From the NCBI RefSeq assembly GCF_000374925.1, contig NZ_KB895547.1:1-64000 (forward strand): a stretch of 64,000 bases of DNA. The letters run 5' to 3'. The translations under genes and the position numbers were made by a program. Of this stretch, positions 51,701 through 58,991 are shown in pieces (position 1 is the first letter of the stretch; each line of letters starts with the position of its first letter). The notes beneath the pieces were generated by a model, which saw nothing but the letters and a program-made list of their open reading frames with translations, was not told the origin of the DNA and made no database searches. This stretch comes from Arthrobacter sp. 131MFCol6.1. GTDB lineage: Bacteria; Actinomycetota; Actinomycetes; Actinomycetales; Micrococcaceae.

Positions 51701-52445
51701 CGGTCTGGTCCCCGAAAACCTGCGGGCTGGCCACGGGGAGGTCGGCGTACCAGTCGTAGAAGGACGTCATCACCCCGCCGATCAGCTGGATGAAGCGGGT
51801 CCCCACGGCGTGCGAGACCATGGACATCGCGGGGATGGGCGAGAAACCGGCACAGCGGTCCGGGCCGTAGGCCTTGATGGTGTTCACGTGCGCGGCGGCG
51901 GCGATTTCGATCGCCTCCTGCCAGGAGATACGCACCAGGCCGCCCTTGCCGCGGGCCTGCTGGTAGCGGCGGCGCCGCTCAGGGTCGCCCACGACGTCGG
52001 CAAAGGCCAGCACCGGGTCACCCAGCCGGGCCTTGGCCTCGCGGTACATCTCGACGAGGACGCCCCGCGCATACGGAAAACGCACCCGGGTGGGCGAATA
52101 GGTGTACCAGGAGAAGGCCGCGCCGCGCGGGCAGCCCCGCGGCTCGTATTCCGGGCTGTCCGGGCCCACGGAGGGGTAGTCGGTCTGCTGGGATTCCCAT
52201 GTGATGATGCCGTCCTTGACGTACACCTTCCAGGAGCAGGAGCCGGTGCAGTTCACCCCGTGCGTGGACCGGACCACCTTGTCGTGGCTCCAGCGGTCCC
52301 GGTAAAAGATGTCGCCCTTGCGGCCACCCTCGCGGAACACCGCCCTGCCGTCCTCGGTCTGGTCCCATTTCGTAAAGAATCGGCCCAGCTTCAACATTGC
52401 ATCCGAGGCGGGTCCGTCCAACCCCGCGGCGCCTCCGGCAGTCAT
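48735..52445 (-). CDS. narG: Respiratory nitrate reductase, alpha subunit (molybdenum)
   Basis: NarG reduces nitrate to nitrite at a bis-MGD molybdenum site on the cytoplasmic face. The 1236-residue protein has the N-terminal [4Fe-4S] motif with His ligand, HGVNCTGSC at 62-70, and YDWYADLP, whose Asp235 aligns with the Mo-binding Asp222 of E. coli NarG. Length is normal. It heads narGHJI-narK. No ribosome site precedes the ATG; a TAGCTT hexamer lies seven bases upstream, so the mRNA may be leaderless. A DosR-like motif is centred about 43 bp upstream. Confidence 0.95.
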   Translation of the reverse strand: MTAGGAAGLDGPASDAMLKLGRFFTKWDQTEDGRAVFREGGRKGDIFYRDRWSHDKVVRSTHGVNCTGSCSWKVYVKDGIITWESQQTDYPSVGPDSPEYEPRGCPRGAAFSWYTYSPTRVRFPYARGVLVEMYREAKARLGDPVLAFADVVGDPERRRRYQQARGKGGLVRISWQEAIEIAAAAHVNTIKAYGPDRCAGFSPIPAMSMVSHAVGTRFIQLIGGVMTSFYDWYADLPVASPQVFGDQTDVPESGDWWDARYLMMWGSNVPVTRTPDAHWMAEVRYRGTKVVTVSPDYADNTKFADEWLPAQAGTDAALAMAMGHVMLREFFVEREVPFFADYVRQYTDLPFLVRLERRDDGSLTPAKFLTARDLPAAAGAEDAAFRTVLFDKKTGLPAVPNGSLGFRYSDSGEGKWNLDLEGIEPALSLREVSGESAEILLPCFEDAGGDGSVLRRGVPVLEVEGQLVTTVFDLMLAQYGVGRDGLPGDWAAGYQDAATPYTPAWQEEITSVPAQACIRVAREFARNAEQSKGRSMIIMGAGICQWFHGDTTYRAVLALVMLTGCMGRNGGGWAHYVGQEKTRPVTGWLSLANALDWSRPPRTMIGTGYWYMHTDQWRQDGYSADALKSPLSTGALDGMHTADALAQSARLGWMPFYPQFDRNPLDLADEAEAAVAAGTATNAAGYIADALKSRTLNPAIEDVDAPENWPRTLVLWRSNLFGSSAKGNEYFLRNLLGTHNNVLGEDHAEGLKPRDVKWHDQAPEGKLDLLVSADFRMTSTTLLSDVVFPAATWYEKHDLSSTDMHPFVHAFTPAIDPPWETKTDFDMFHLLAQEFSRQAKTHLGVRRDLVSVPLQHDTPGQLAQPGGIVRDWRDTSIPAVPGQNMPIFSVVERDYTAIADKLAAVGPLADKLGFTVKNVTYKLAGALDRLGRSNGVMLGGAADGRPAIDTDAKMAEAILAFSGTTNGALSVQGFKDLELRTGRKLADLAEGSEEKFITFAQTQAGPVPVITSPEWSGSETGGRRYAPFTINVERLKPFHTLTGRMHFFLDHDWIRDIGEALPIYRPPLDMHKLFGEPRLGQDGAMEVVVRYLTPHSKWSIHSEYQDNLLMLSLSRGGPTVWMSPADAAAIEVQDNDWVECLNINGVLVARAIVSHRMPAGVVYVHHAQERTIDVPKSEATGRRGGIHNSVTRLLVKPSHLIGGYAQLSYAFNYLGPTGNQRDMVATVRRRSQEVQY

Positions 52446-52451
52446 GCCCTC

Positions 52452-52494
52452 AAGCTAAGGGGCACATTCCGGGCCGGATAGGGCCTTAGGACAC
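52452..52494 (-). promoter_or_regulatory. Candidate narG promoter with DosR-like box
   Basis: On the minus strand GTGTCCTAAGGCCC (52494-52481) matches the PEP synthase box GGGTCCAAAGCCCC at 11 of 14 positions. TAGCTT, a fit to TAnnnT, lies between it and the ATG, so transcription could begin at or near the start codon and the box would be centred near -42.5, the usual DosR position. No Shine-Dalgarno sequence is seen, which agrees with a leaderless transcript. Confidence 0.4.
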
Positions 52495-52560
52495 TGGGGC
52501 CGCCCCGGGCCCGCGGTTGCCGGGGCGGCCCGGCCGGCACGGCTGTTCAGTGCCCGCGGT

Positions 52561-53310
52561 TCAGGCGAAGCTCTCCAGCTCGACGCCGGCGGCCTCCAGC
52601 GCCACACGGATTGCCGCCGCCGTGGCAACGGAGCCGGGCGTGTCCGCCCGCAGGCACAGCGAGTGCGGCTCGATCCGGAGCACGGTGCCGTCGACGGCCT
52701 CGATTTCGCCCTTCGTGGCGAGCCTGACCGCCCGCTCGGCAACCTGTCCGGCGTCGAGGATCACGGCCCCTTCCTCCGTGCGCGGCACGAGAGTGCCGTC
52801 GGGGAAGTAGGCGCGGTCCGCGAAGGCCTCGGAGAAAACGGGGTGCCCGGCTTCCTTGGCGATTTCCAGCAGGGCTGAGCCGGGGAAGCCGAGGACGGGC
52901 AGTCCGGGATCGTAGGCCTGGATGGCGGCGATCACGGCGGAGGCCTGCTCGGCGTCATGCACGGTCCGGTCGTAGAGCGCCCCGTGCAGCTTGACGTAGT
53001 CCACCGAGGCGCCCACGGCATGGGCGACGCCGTCGAGCGCTCCGAGCTGGTAGAGGACGGCGCCGAAGAGATCGTCAAAGGTCATGTCCAGCGAGCGCAG
53101 GCCGAAGCCGGCCAGGTCCGGGTAACCGATGTGGGCGCCGACGTTGACGTCGAGTTCGTACGCCGCCCGGCAGGTGTCCAGCATGGTCACGGGGTCGCCG
53201 GCGTGCATTCCGCAGGCCACGCTGGCGCTTGTGACCAGCGGAAACATCGCGGCGTCGTCGCCCTTGGTCCAGGTCCCGAAGGACTCCCCCAGGTCAGTGT
53301 TCAGATCCAA
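52561..53310 (-). CDS. pxpA: 5-oxoprolinase subunit A (LamB/YcsF family)
   Basis: PxpA acts with PxpB and PxpC to open 5-oxoproline to glutamate with ATP. The 249-residue protein opens MDLNTDLGESFG, has VTSASVACGMHAGDP, VGAHIGYPDLAGFGLR, VKLHGALYDRTV and ending LCLRADTPGSV, all family blocks. The start appears to be TTG (53308-53310), within the 3' end of the preceding gene and overlapping it by 10 bp. pxpB and pxpC are not present in the window, so they must lie elsewhere. Confidence 0.88.
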   Translation of the reverse strand: MDLNTDLGESFGTWTKGDDAAMFPLVTSASVACGMHAGDPVTMLDTCRAAYELDVNVGAHIGYPDLAGFGLRSLDMTFDDLFGAVLYQLGALDGVAHAVGASVDYVKLHGALYDRTVHDAEQASAVIAAIQAYDPGLPVLGFPGSALLEIAKEAGHPVFSEAFADRAYFPDGTLVPRTEEGAVILDAGQVAERAVRLATKGEIEAVDGTVLRIEPHSLCLRADTPGSVATAAAIRVALEAAGVELESFA

Positions 53311-54206
53311 AACGTGCCGCCGTCCTTCCTTGAAGTCTTCGGCGCGCCGCTGCCTGGGGTGCCGCCGCCCTGAGTGCCGCTGTCCGGGGCTGAATCCGGC
53401 TGCGCGTCCAGGGACGTGTCGTAGAGCGCGGCCGGCCCGGTGGTGTCCGCCAGGGCCTGCAGTTCGCCCGGGATCGTGTCCGGGAGGGGCCCGAACGCTT
53501 CCTTGGCGTTCGCGACGACGGCGCGGCCCATCACACGGTTGCCGACTCCGCCGACGACCGCGCCGACGCCGAAGGGCAGGGCACGGCCAAGCAGGGCAGT
53601 GCCCTGGGTCTTGAGCAGGGAGCGCAGGAACATCGTCTGGATCTTGGCCCGCACGGTACCGAAGCCGGCGAGGGGCATGCTCCGGGTGAAGGCCGTAGTC
53701 CAGGCCTGCGACGGCCCCCTGCCCCGTCCCGCCGCTTGCCCGCTCAGCGAGCTCAGCAGCTGTGTGCCTTCCTCGCCCAGCATGATCGCCATCACCAGGG
53801 TGCTGGCCCTGTCCGGATCCACCATCCGGACGCCGTGCAGTTCAGCAAGCGCCGTGGAATACAGGGCGGTGGCTTCGAGGAACCCGACGGCCGCGGCGGC
53901 CGAAAGACCGAGTGCCGCCGCTGTTCCGACGCCCGGAATCACCGCCGCCCCGCCGACCAGCGCACCGCCGCCGGTGACGGCGAGCAGGTAGTCGCGCTCC
54001 AGGATGGCGGCGAGCTGGGCCGCCGTGGCCTGCGGGTTCCTGCGCTGGAGCCTGCGGATATTGGCCAGCACCAGGGGCCGCTGGACTTCGACCGCCCGCA
54101 GGAGCACCTTGTGGAGTCCGGGCCGGGGCCGGCCGGCGGCGTCGAACATCGCACTGTGGGCTGTTTGCTGGGCAACCTTCATTGCCGGGTTGCTGCGCTT
54201 GGCCAT
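53301..54206 (-). CDS. Uncharacterised EcsC-like membrane-associated protein
   Basis: The 301-residue protein has a helical N-terminal region, a hydrophobic Gly/Ala-rich hairpin (ALVGGAAVIPGVGTAAALGL at about 80-100, AAVGFLEATALYSTALAEL), and a second glycine-rich hydrophobic patch (LPFGVGAVVGGVGNRVMGRA) near residue 220. This pattern recalls EcsC-type proteins, whose function is unknown. The ATG at 54206 follows AGAGG. A TAAGT-N2-ACTTA dyad lies 28 bp upstream. It overlaps pxpA, so the two may be translated together. Confidence 0.6.
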   Translation of the reverse strand: MAKRSNPAMKVAQQTAHSAMFDAAGRPRPGLHKVLLRAVEVQRPLVLANIRRLQRRNPQATAAQLAAILERDYLLAVTGGGALVGGAAVIPGVGTAAALGLSAAAAVGFLEATALYSTALAELHGVRMVDPDRASTLVMAIMLGEEGTQLLSSLSGQAAGRGRGPSQAWTTAFTRSMPLAGFGTVRAKIQTMFLRSLLKTQGTALLGRALPFGVGAVVGGVGNRVMGRAVVANAKEAFGPLPDTIPGELQALADTTGPAALYDTSLDAQPDSAPDSGTQGGGTPGSGAPKTSRKDGGTFWI

Positions 54207-54233
54207 GATCGCCTCTCGTCGGAACCAAAAAAG

Positions 54234-54245
54234 TAAGTTCACTTA
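54234..54245. promoter_or_regulatory. TAAGT-N2-ACTTA dyad upstream of the EcsC-like/pxpA genes
   Basis: TAAGTTCACTTA has perfect 5-bp arms in an AT-rich stretch 28 bp upstream of the EcsC-like start. Such dyads are common TetR-type operators. Its arms resemble those of the site at 37447-37460, but the spacing differs. Confidence 0.4.
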
Positions 54246-54332
54246 ACACTAGGGCACGGCCCGGCAGGCGGGTCGCCGATGGACCCCGGAGTGTTCCAGC
54301 CCGGCCGCGCGGCTGGCTACTAGACTGGGCCC

Positions 54333-55676
54333 ATGCCCGCCCTGCGAGCCCTCCGCCCCTTCGCGCACCGGGAGTACCGCGTGCTGATCACGGCGCTGGC
54401 CATCTCCATCTTCGGTTCCGGGATGTGGGCCGTCGCGATGGTCTACGAGGTGATCCACCTGGGCGGCGGACCGCTGGAGCTCTCGGTCGTGGCCGCGGCG
54501 GGCAGCGTCGGGCTGGTGACGTTTCTGCTGGCCGGGGGCATCGCCGCGGACCGCGTACCCCAGCGGCTCCTGATCATCGCGGTCGAGGGCGCCAACCTCG
54601 CCGTCGTTGCCACTGTCAGCGGGCTTGCCATGGCCGGCTTGCTCGAGCTGTGGCATCTGGCGCTGGGGGCCTTCGTGCTCGGCGTCGGGGCCGCGTTCTT
54701 CTTCCCCGCCTACTCCGCCATCCTGCCGCGGATCCTGCCGCCCGAGGACCTGCTCGCGGCCAACGGCCTGGAGGGGACCATGCGGCCGCTGTTGCAGCAG
54801 GCCGCCGGACCGGCCGTGGCGGGCATCCTGGTGGCGGCCCTGTCCCCTGCCTACGCCGTCACCGGTGTTGCGGCCTGCCACCTGCTGGCCTTCGCCATTT
54901 TGAACCTCCTCCACCGCCAGCCCGCGGCAGGGGCGGAAGTCCAGGATGGACAAAGCCAACGGGCCAAGACGTCCCTGCGCCACGACCTCCGCGAGGGCGT
55001 CAGCTACACCGTCCGGACGCCCTGGCTGCTGTGGACCCTGCTCTGGGCGTGCATTTCGGTGCTGTTCCTGATCGGCCCCATCGAGGTCCTGGTCCCGTTC
55101 GTGGTCCGGGACCAGCTCGGCGGGGACGCGCGCATGTTCGGCTTCCTGCTCGCCATCATGGGCGTGGGCGGCGCCGCAGCCTCGCTGGCCACGGCTTCTT
55201 TTCCCCTTCCGCGCCGCTACCTCACCGTGATGATGGTGTCTTGGGGCGCGGGAAGCCTGCCGATCGCCGCCGTCGGAATCATGGACAGTTTCTGGGCCGT
55301 GGCGGCCGCCCTTTTCATCTTCGGCGCCACCGGCGGCGTGGGCATGGTGATCTGGGGAACCTTGCTCCAGCGCCGGGTGCCGCCGCATCTGCTCGGCCGC
55401 GTCTCGAGCCTGGACTTCTTCGTGTCCCTGGCCCTCATGCCGGTCTCCATGGCACTGGCCGGCCCGGCCGCCGAGGTGTTGCCGCTGTGGCTGATCTTCC
55501 TCGTCGCCGGGACCGTGTGCCCGGTGATGGCCGTCGTCGCGATGGTGGTGGCGCGGATGCCGGCCGATGAACTGGCCCACCCGCTCGCCGACGGTGACGA
55601 CTTCGCGGATGCCACGGCCCCTGGCGAATCCTCCGGGTCCGGGCAGCCCGGCCCAGAGCAACGCGGGGTCACCTAG
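54333..55676 (+). CDS. MFS transporter (DHA3-type efflux)
   Basis: The 447-residue protein has about twelve helices. FRxYR-like FAHREYRVLITALAISIFGS begins the first helix, with LAGGIAADRVPQRLLI as motif A and GVGAAFFFPAYSAILPRILP, typical of the drug:H+ antiporter 3 (macrolide efflux type) group. Substrate is unknown. Its last six codons and TAG stop lie inside the left arm of a palindromic repeat (55657-55723), so the C-terminal EQRGVT is repeat-encoded. Confidence 0.83.
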   Translation: MPALRALRPFAHREYRVLITALAISIFGSGMWAVAMVYEVIHLGGGPLELSVVAAAGSVGLVTFLLAGGIAADRVPQRLLIIAVEGANLAVVATVSGLAMAGLLELWHLALGAFVLGVGAAFFFPAYSAILPRILPPEDLLAANGLEGTMRPLLQQAAGPAVAGILVAALSPAYAVTGVAACHLLAFAILNLLHRQPAAGAEVQDGQSQRAKTSLRHDLREGVSYTVRTPWLLWTLLWACISVLFLIGPIEVLVPFVVRDQLGGDARMFGFLLAIMGVGGAAASLATASFPLPRRYLTVMMVSWGAGSLPIAAVGIMDSFWAVAAALFIFGATGGVGMVIWGTLLQRRVPPHLLGRVSSLDFFVSLALMPVSMALAGPAAEVLPLWLIFLVAGTVCPVMAVVAMVVARMPADELAHPLADGDDFADATAPGESSGSGQPGPEQRGVT

Positions 55677-55723
55677 AGCCCATGTTCGGGGGGATTTTGG
55701 GCTGTAAGTGACCCCGCGTTGCT
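55657..55723. repeat. 67-nt palindromic repeat, type 2 copy (MFS 3' end)
   Basis: AGCAACGCGGGGTCAC (55657-55672) pairs perfectly with GTGACCCCGCGTTGCT (55708-55723), and AGCCCA pairs with TGGGCT inside. The left arm holds the TAG stop of the MFS gene; the GH65 gene on the other strand ends 12 bp beyond the right arm. A GTAAGTGA segment is shared with the element at 8900-8960. It probably stops transcription from both sides. Confidence 0.75.
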
Positions 55724-55734
55724 TCGGCGGCGGC

Positions 55735-58065
55735 TCAGACTGCGGCGCGCACCACCGGGATCGACGACGTCGGAAGGCCGCTGGGGAAGATGGTCGGTTC
55801 CGGGGCGGTGACGGGCGCCAGCGGGACCCGGACCGGGCCGCCATCGACCGTGAGCAGTTCCCCGCGCACGTCGACCTGCAGCGGCGCGCCGTCACGGACG
55901 GTCAGGCTGATCGAATCCTGCTCGAGCCCGACGTGCAGGAGCCTGCCCTGGATCTTCAGATGGAACTCGAGTCCGTCCCATTCGGCAGGCAGCCGCGGAT
56001 CGAAGTACGGTACCGCACCCTGGTCCCGCAGCCCGGCGAAGCCGCTGACCAGCGAACTCCACACCCCGCCGGTGGAGGCGATGTGGACGCCGTCGATCGT
56101 GTTGCCGTGGGTGTCGTCGAGGTCGATGAACAGGGCGTGGGTGAAGTGGTCCAGCGCGGCCTTGCCGTAGCCGACCTCGGCCGCCATGATGCCCTGGACG
56201 CAGGCGGACAGCGTGGAGTCGCCGGTGGTGATGGGGTCGTAGAAATCGAAGGCGCGGCGCTTTTCCTCGGCGGTGAAGTCCTGCCACTGCAGGAACATGG
56301 CCAGCACGGTGTCGGCCTGCTTCAGGACCTGGTGCCGGTAAATCACCAGCGGGTGGAAGTGCAGCAGGAGCGGGTACTTGGACCGGGGCGTGGTCCAGTC
56401 CCACGGTTCCAGGGTCATGAAGTCGTTGTCCTGGGAGTGGACCTGGAGGTCCTCGTCGTAGGGCAGCTGCATGCGGTTGGCGGCCTGCTCCCAGAGCTGG
56501 CGTTCTGCGTCGTCGATCTCGGGGTGGTCCAGCGCCGCCGCGGCGCGCAGGTTGAAGCGCGCCATGACGTTTGTGTACAGGTTGTCGTTGACGACGGCGG
56601 TGTACTCGTCAGGGCCTGTGACGCCGTGGATGTGGAACAACCCGTCCTTGCCGAAGAAGCCGAGCGAGACCCACATCCGGGCGGTCTCGATCAGCAGATC
56701 GGAGCCCAGGGTGGCCTGGAACTCGGTGTCCCCGCTGGCCCAGATGTACCGGTTGGTCGCGAAGGCGATCGCGGCGGCGATGTGGAACTGCGCGGTGCCG
56801 GCCGCGTAGTAGGCGCTGGCCTCGAGTCCGTTGATGGTGCGCCAGGGGAAGAGGGCGCCGTCAACGCTGAGCTCCTTGGCGCGGATCTTCGCCTCCGGCA
56901 GGAGGTCGTGCCGGAATTCCAGGACCTGGCGGGCGTTGCCCGGGTTGGTGTAGGTCAGGTAGGGCAGCAGGTACACCTCCTGGTCCCAGAAGTAGTGGCC
57001 GTCGTAGCCGGAGCCGGACACGCCCTTGGCCGGGATGCCGGCCACATCGGCGCAGGCCGTGGCCTGCGCGAGCTGGAAGAGGTTCCAGCGCACGCCCTGC
57101 TGGAGCTCGGTCTGGCCCGCCAGGACAATGTCGCTCGTGCTCCAGTAGTCGCGGTAGTGGTCCTCGCTCTGGGCGAAGATCTCGCTGACCGGTTTGAGGC
57201 TGGCTTCGGCGCTGTCGGCGAGGTCCTCGGCGGCCTGGCCCACGGCGTAGCTGACGCTCTTCTCCAGCACGAACGGTGCGTCCGCGCTGACGGCGAGCAC
57301 ATAGCGGACGCTGCTGTCGTCCTGGTCCACCTGGGTATCGAACGGCTGCACGCCGGCCGAGGTCCAGTGATCCACGGCCATCCCGAGCCGCTGCTTGGAT
57401 TCCGAGGCTTCCCAGGACAGGCGCAGGGAGCCGTCCCCGCCGTCAAGCCGCAGGGGCAGCAGCACCCGCCCGGCGTGGCGGCCGGCGCGGCGCGGATCAT
57501 GGGCGGAGTGGTCCTCCACCGGCTGGTCCTGGCGGTTGATGACCGAGGACGTGACGTCCGCGGAGATATCCCGGTCGGCCGCCACCTCGAGGCTGATGCC
57601 CAGCGCGCCGCGGGATGCGTAGCCGACGGCGCGCCGTTCGGTGGTGGTCACGGTCGCACCGGAACGGCACTGCCAGGTGATCCGGCACTCGTAGATACCC
57701 GTGGCGAAGTCCACCGAGCGGCGGTAGTCCAGCACAGTGGACTCATCCAGGCTCAGCGGCTCGCCGTCGATGATGACGGTGAAGTTGTTGGCATCCGGGA
57801 CATAGAGGATCCGCTGGCCGGTGCGGGCGAAGCCGTACGCGTTTTCGGCGTGCTTGATGTCCCACGTCTCGTGGAAGCCGTTGATGAAGCTGCCCGGAAG
57901 TTCGGCGTCCGCGGCACCCCAGTGCGCGCCGCGGATGCCCAGGTGCCCGTTGCCGAGGCTGAACAGGGTCTCCAGGGTGCCGGCATTGCCGGGGAGGTGG
58001 ACGGTCTCGACCAGCTGCCAGGGATCGTTGGGGAACCGGGCGCGGTCCGAGGTGATGAGAGCCAT
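55735..58065 (-). CDS. Glycoside hydrolase family 65 disaccharide phosphorylase
   Basis: The 776-residue enzyme uses phosphate to split a glucose disaccharide, giving beta-glucose-1-phosphate. Motifs are FWDQEVYLLPYLTY and the general acid Glu487 in GVTGPDEYTA, followed by NDNLYTNVMARF. Domain order (beta-sandwich, helical linker, barrel, C-terminal sheet) and length are those of maltose, trehalose or kojibiose phosphorylase. It is the last gene of a LacI-HAD-GH65 operon; the HAD partner would convert the glucose phosphate to glucose-6-phosphate. Substrate among disaccharides is not readable. Confidence 0.92.
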   Translation of the reverse strand: MALITSDRARFPNDPWQLVETVHLPGNAGTLETLFSLGNGHLGIRGAHWGAADAELPGSFINGFHETWDIKHAENAYGFARTGQRILYVPDANNFTVIIDGEPLSLDESTVLDYRRSVDFATGIYECRITWQCRSGATVTTTERRAVGYASRGALGISLEVAADRDISADVTSSVINRQDQPVEDHSAHDPRRAGRHAGRVLLPLRLDGGDGSLRLSWEASESKQRLGMAVDHWTSAGVQPFDTQVDQDDSSVRYVLAVSADAPFVLEKSVSYAVGQAAEDLADSAEASLKPVSEIFAQSEDHYRDYWSTSDIVLAGQTELQQGVRWNLFQLAQATACADVAGIPAKGVSGSGYDGHYFWDQEVYLLPYLTYTNPGNARQVLEFRHDLLPEAKIRAKELSVDGALFPWRTINGLEASAYYAAGTAQFHIAAAIAFATNRYIWASGDTEFQATLGSDLLIETARMWVSLGFFGKDGLFHIHGVTGPDEYTAVVNDNLYTNVMARFNLRAAAALDHPEIDDAERQLWEQAANRMQLPYDEDLQVHSQDNDFMTLEPWDWTTPRSKYPLLLHFHPLVIYRHQVLKQADTVLAMFLQWQDFTAEEKRRAFDFYDPITTGDSTLSACVQGIMAAEVGYGKAALDHFTHALFIDLDDTHGNTIDGVHIASTGGVWSSLVSGFAGLRDQGAVPYFDPRLPAEWDGLEFHLKIQGRLLHVGLEQDSISLTVRDGAPLQVDVRGELLTVDGGPVRVPLAPVTAPEPTIFPSGLPTSSIPVVRAAV

Positions 58066-58128
58066 GGTTTAGGGGATTCCTTCGGCGGGAGTGGGCAGTG
58101 GGCGGGGCGGTGGGGTGAGCGGGCCGGG

Positions 58129-58872
58129 CTAGAGCAGTTCGGCGAGGTCGTTGACCACGACCGTGGCGCCGGCGTCGAGCAGGGTCTGCCGGCCGGCGCC
58201 GCGGTCGACGCCGATCACCGAGCGGAAGTCTCCCGCGCTGCCGGCCTGGACGCCGGAGACGGCGTCCTCCACCACAACGCACTCCTGGCTCGGCAGGCCC
58301 AGAAGCCGCGCGGCGTATTCGTAGGTGGCCGGGCTGGGCTTGCCGGGCAGCCCCTCGGCGACGGCGACGACGCCGTCGACCACCACCGGGAAGTAATCGG
58401 ACAGGCCGGCGGCCTTCAGCACGGCAGGGGCGTTGCGGGAAGATGATACGACGGCGAGCTTGAGCCCGCGGGCCAGCGCGGCCTCAACCAGCCGGACGGA
58501 GCCCTCGTAGGGCTGGACTCCGCCGGCCTCGACGATGTCGTTGAAGACCTTGTTCTTGCGGTTGCCGAGGCCGTGGACGGTGTCATGCGCGGGCTCGTCG
58601 TCCGCCGGGCCCTCGGGCAGCACAATCCCGCGGGAGGCCAGGAAGTCCCGGACGCCGTCGAACCGCGGCTTGCCGTCGATGTGGTCGAAGTAGTCGCTCT
58701 CACGGTACGGCGCGGCCCCGGGGACCGAGGCCAGGAAGCCGTCGAAGAGCTGCTTCCAGGCGTGCTCGTGCACCACAGCGGTGGGGGTCAGGACGCCGTC
58801 GAGGTCAAAAAGGATGGCGGATGCACCGGAGAGCGCACCGGCGAGGCCGGAGGTATCGGGAACTACAGTCAT
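58129..58872 (-). CDS. Beta-phosphoglucomutase family HAD hydrolase
   Basis: The 247-residue HAD protein has an intact DxD (Asp23 and Asp25 in ILFDLDGVLTPT), the cap domain from about residue 40, VVSSSRNAPAVL and VVEDAVSGVQAGSAG. It should convert beta-glucose-1-phosphate to glucose-6-phosphate. The ATG at 58870-58872 follows AAAGGA. It lies 63 bp upstream of the GH65 gene and downstream of the LacI gene, which matches the product of the phosphorylase. Confidence 0.88.
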   Translation of the reverse strand: MTVVPDTSGLAGALSGASAILFDLDGVLTPTAVVHEHAWKQLFDGFLASVPGAAPYRESDYFDHIDGKPRFDGVRDFLASRGIVLPEGPADDEPAHDTVHGLGNRKNKVFNDIVEAGGVQPYEGSVRLVEAALARGLKLAVVSSSRNAPAVLKAAGLSDYFPVVVDGVVAVAEGLPGKPSPATYEYAARLLGLPSQECVVVEDAVSGVQAGSAGDFRSVIGVDRGAGRQTLLDAGATVVVNDLAELL

Positions 58873-58991
58873 GAGGCGAGGTCCTTTCAGACAACGGGCA
58901 GGCAGGACGGTCTGGTCAAAGTGATGGTCTGGGGCAGTCAGCTCAGGGCTGCTCTGCTTGGGGGCCGTTCCGGCGGCGGACACCGTCCGGA

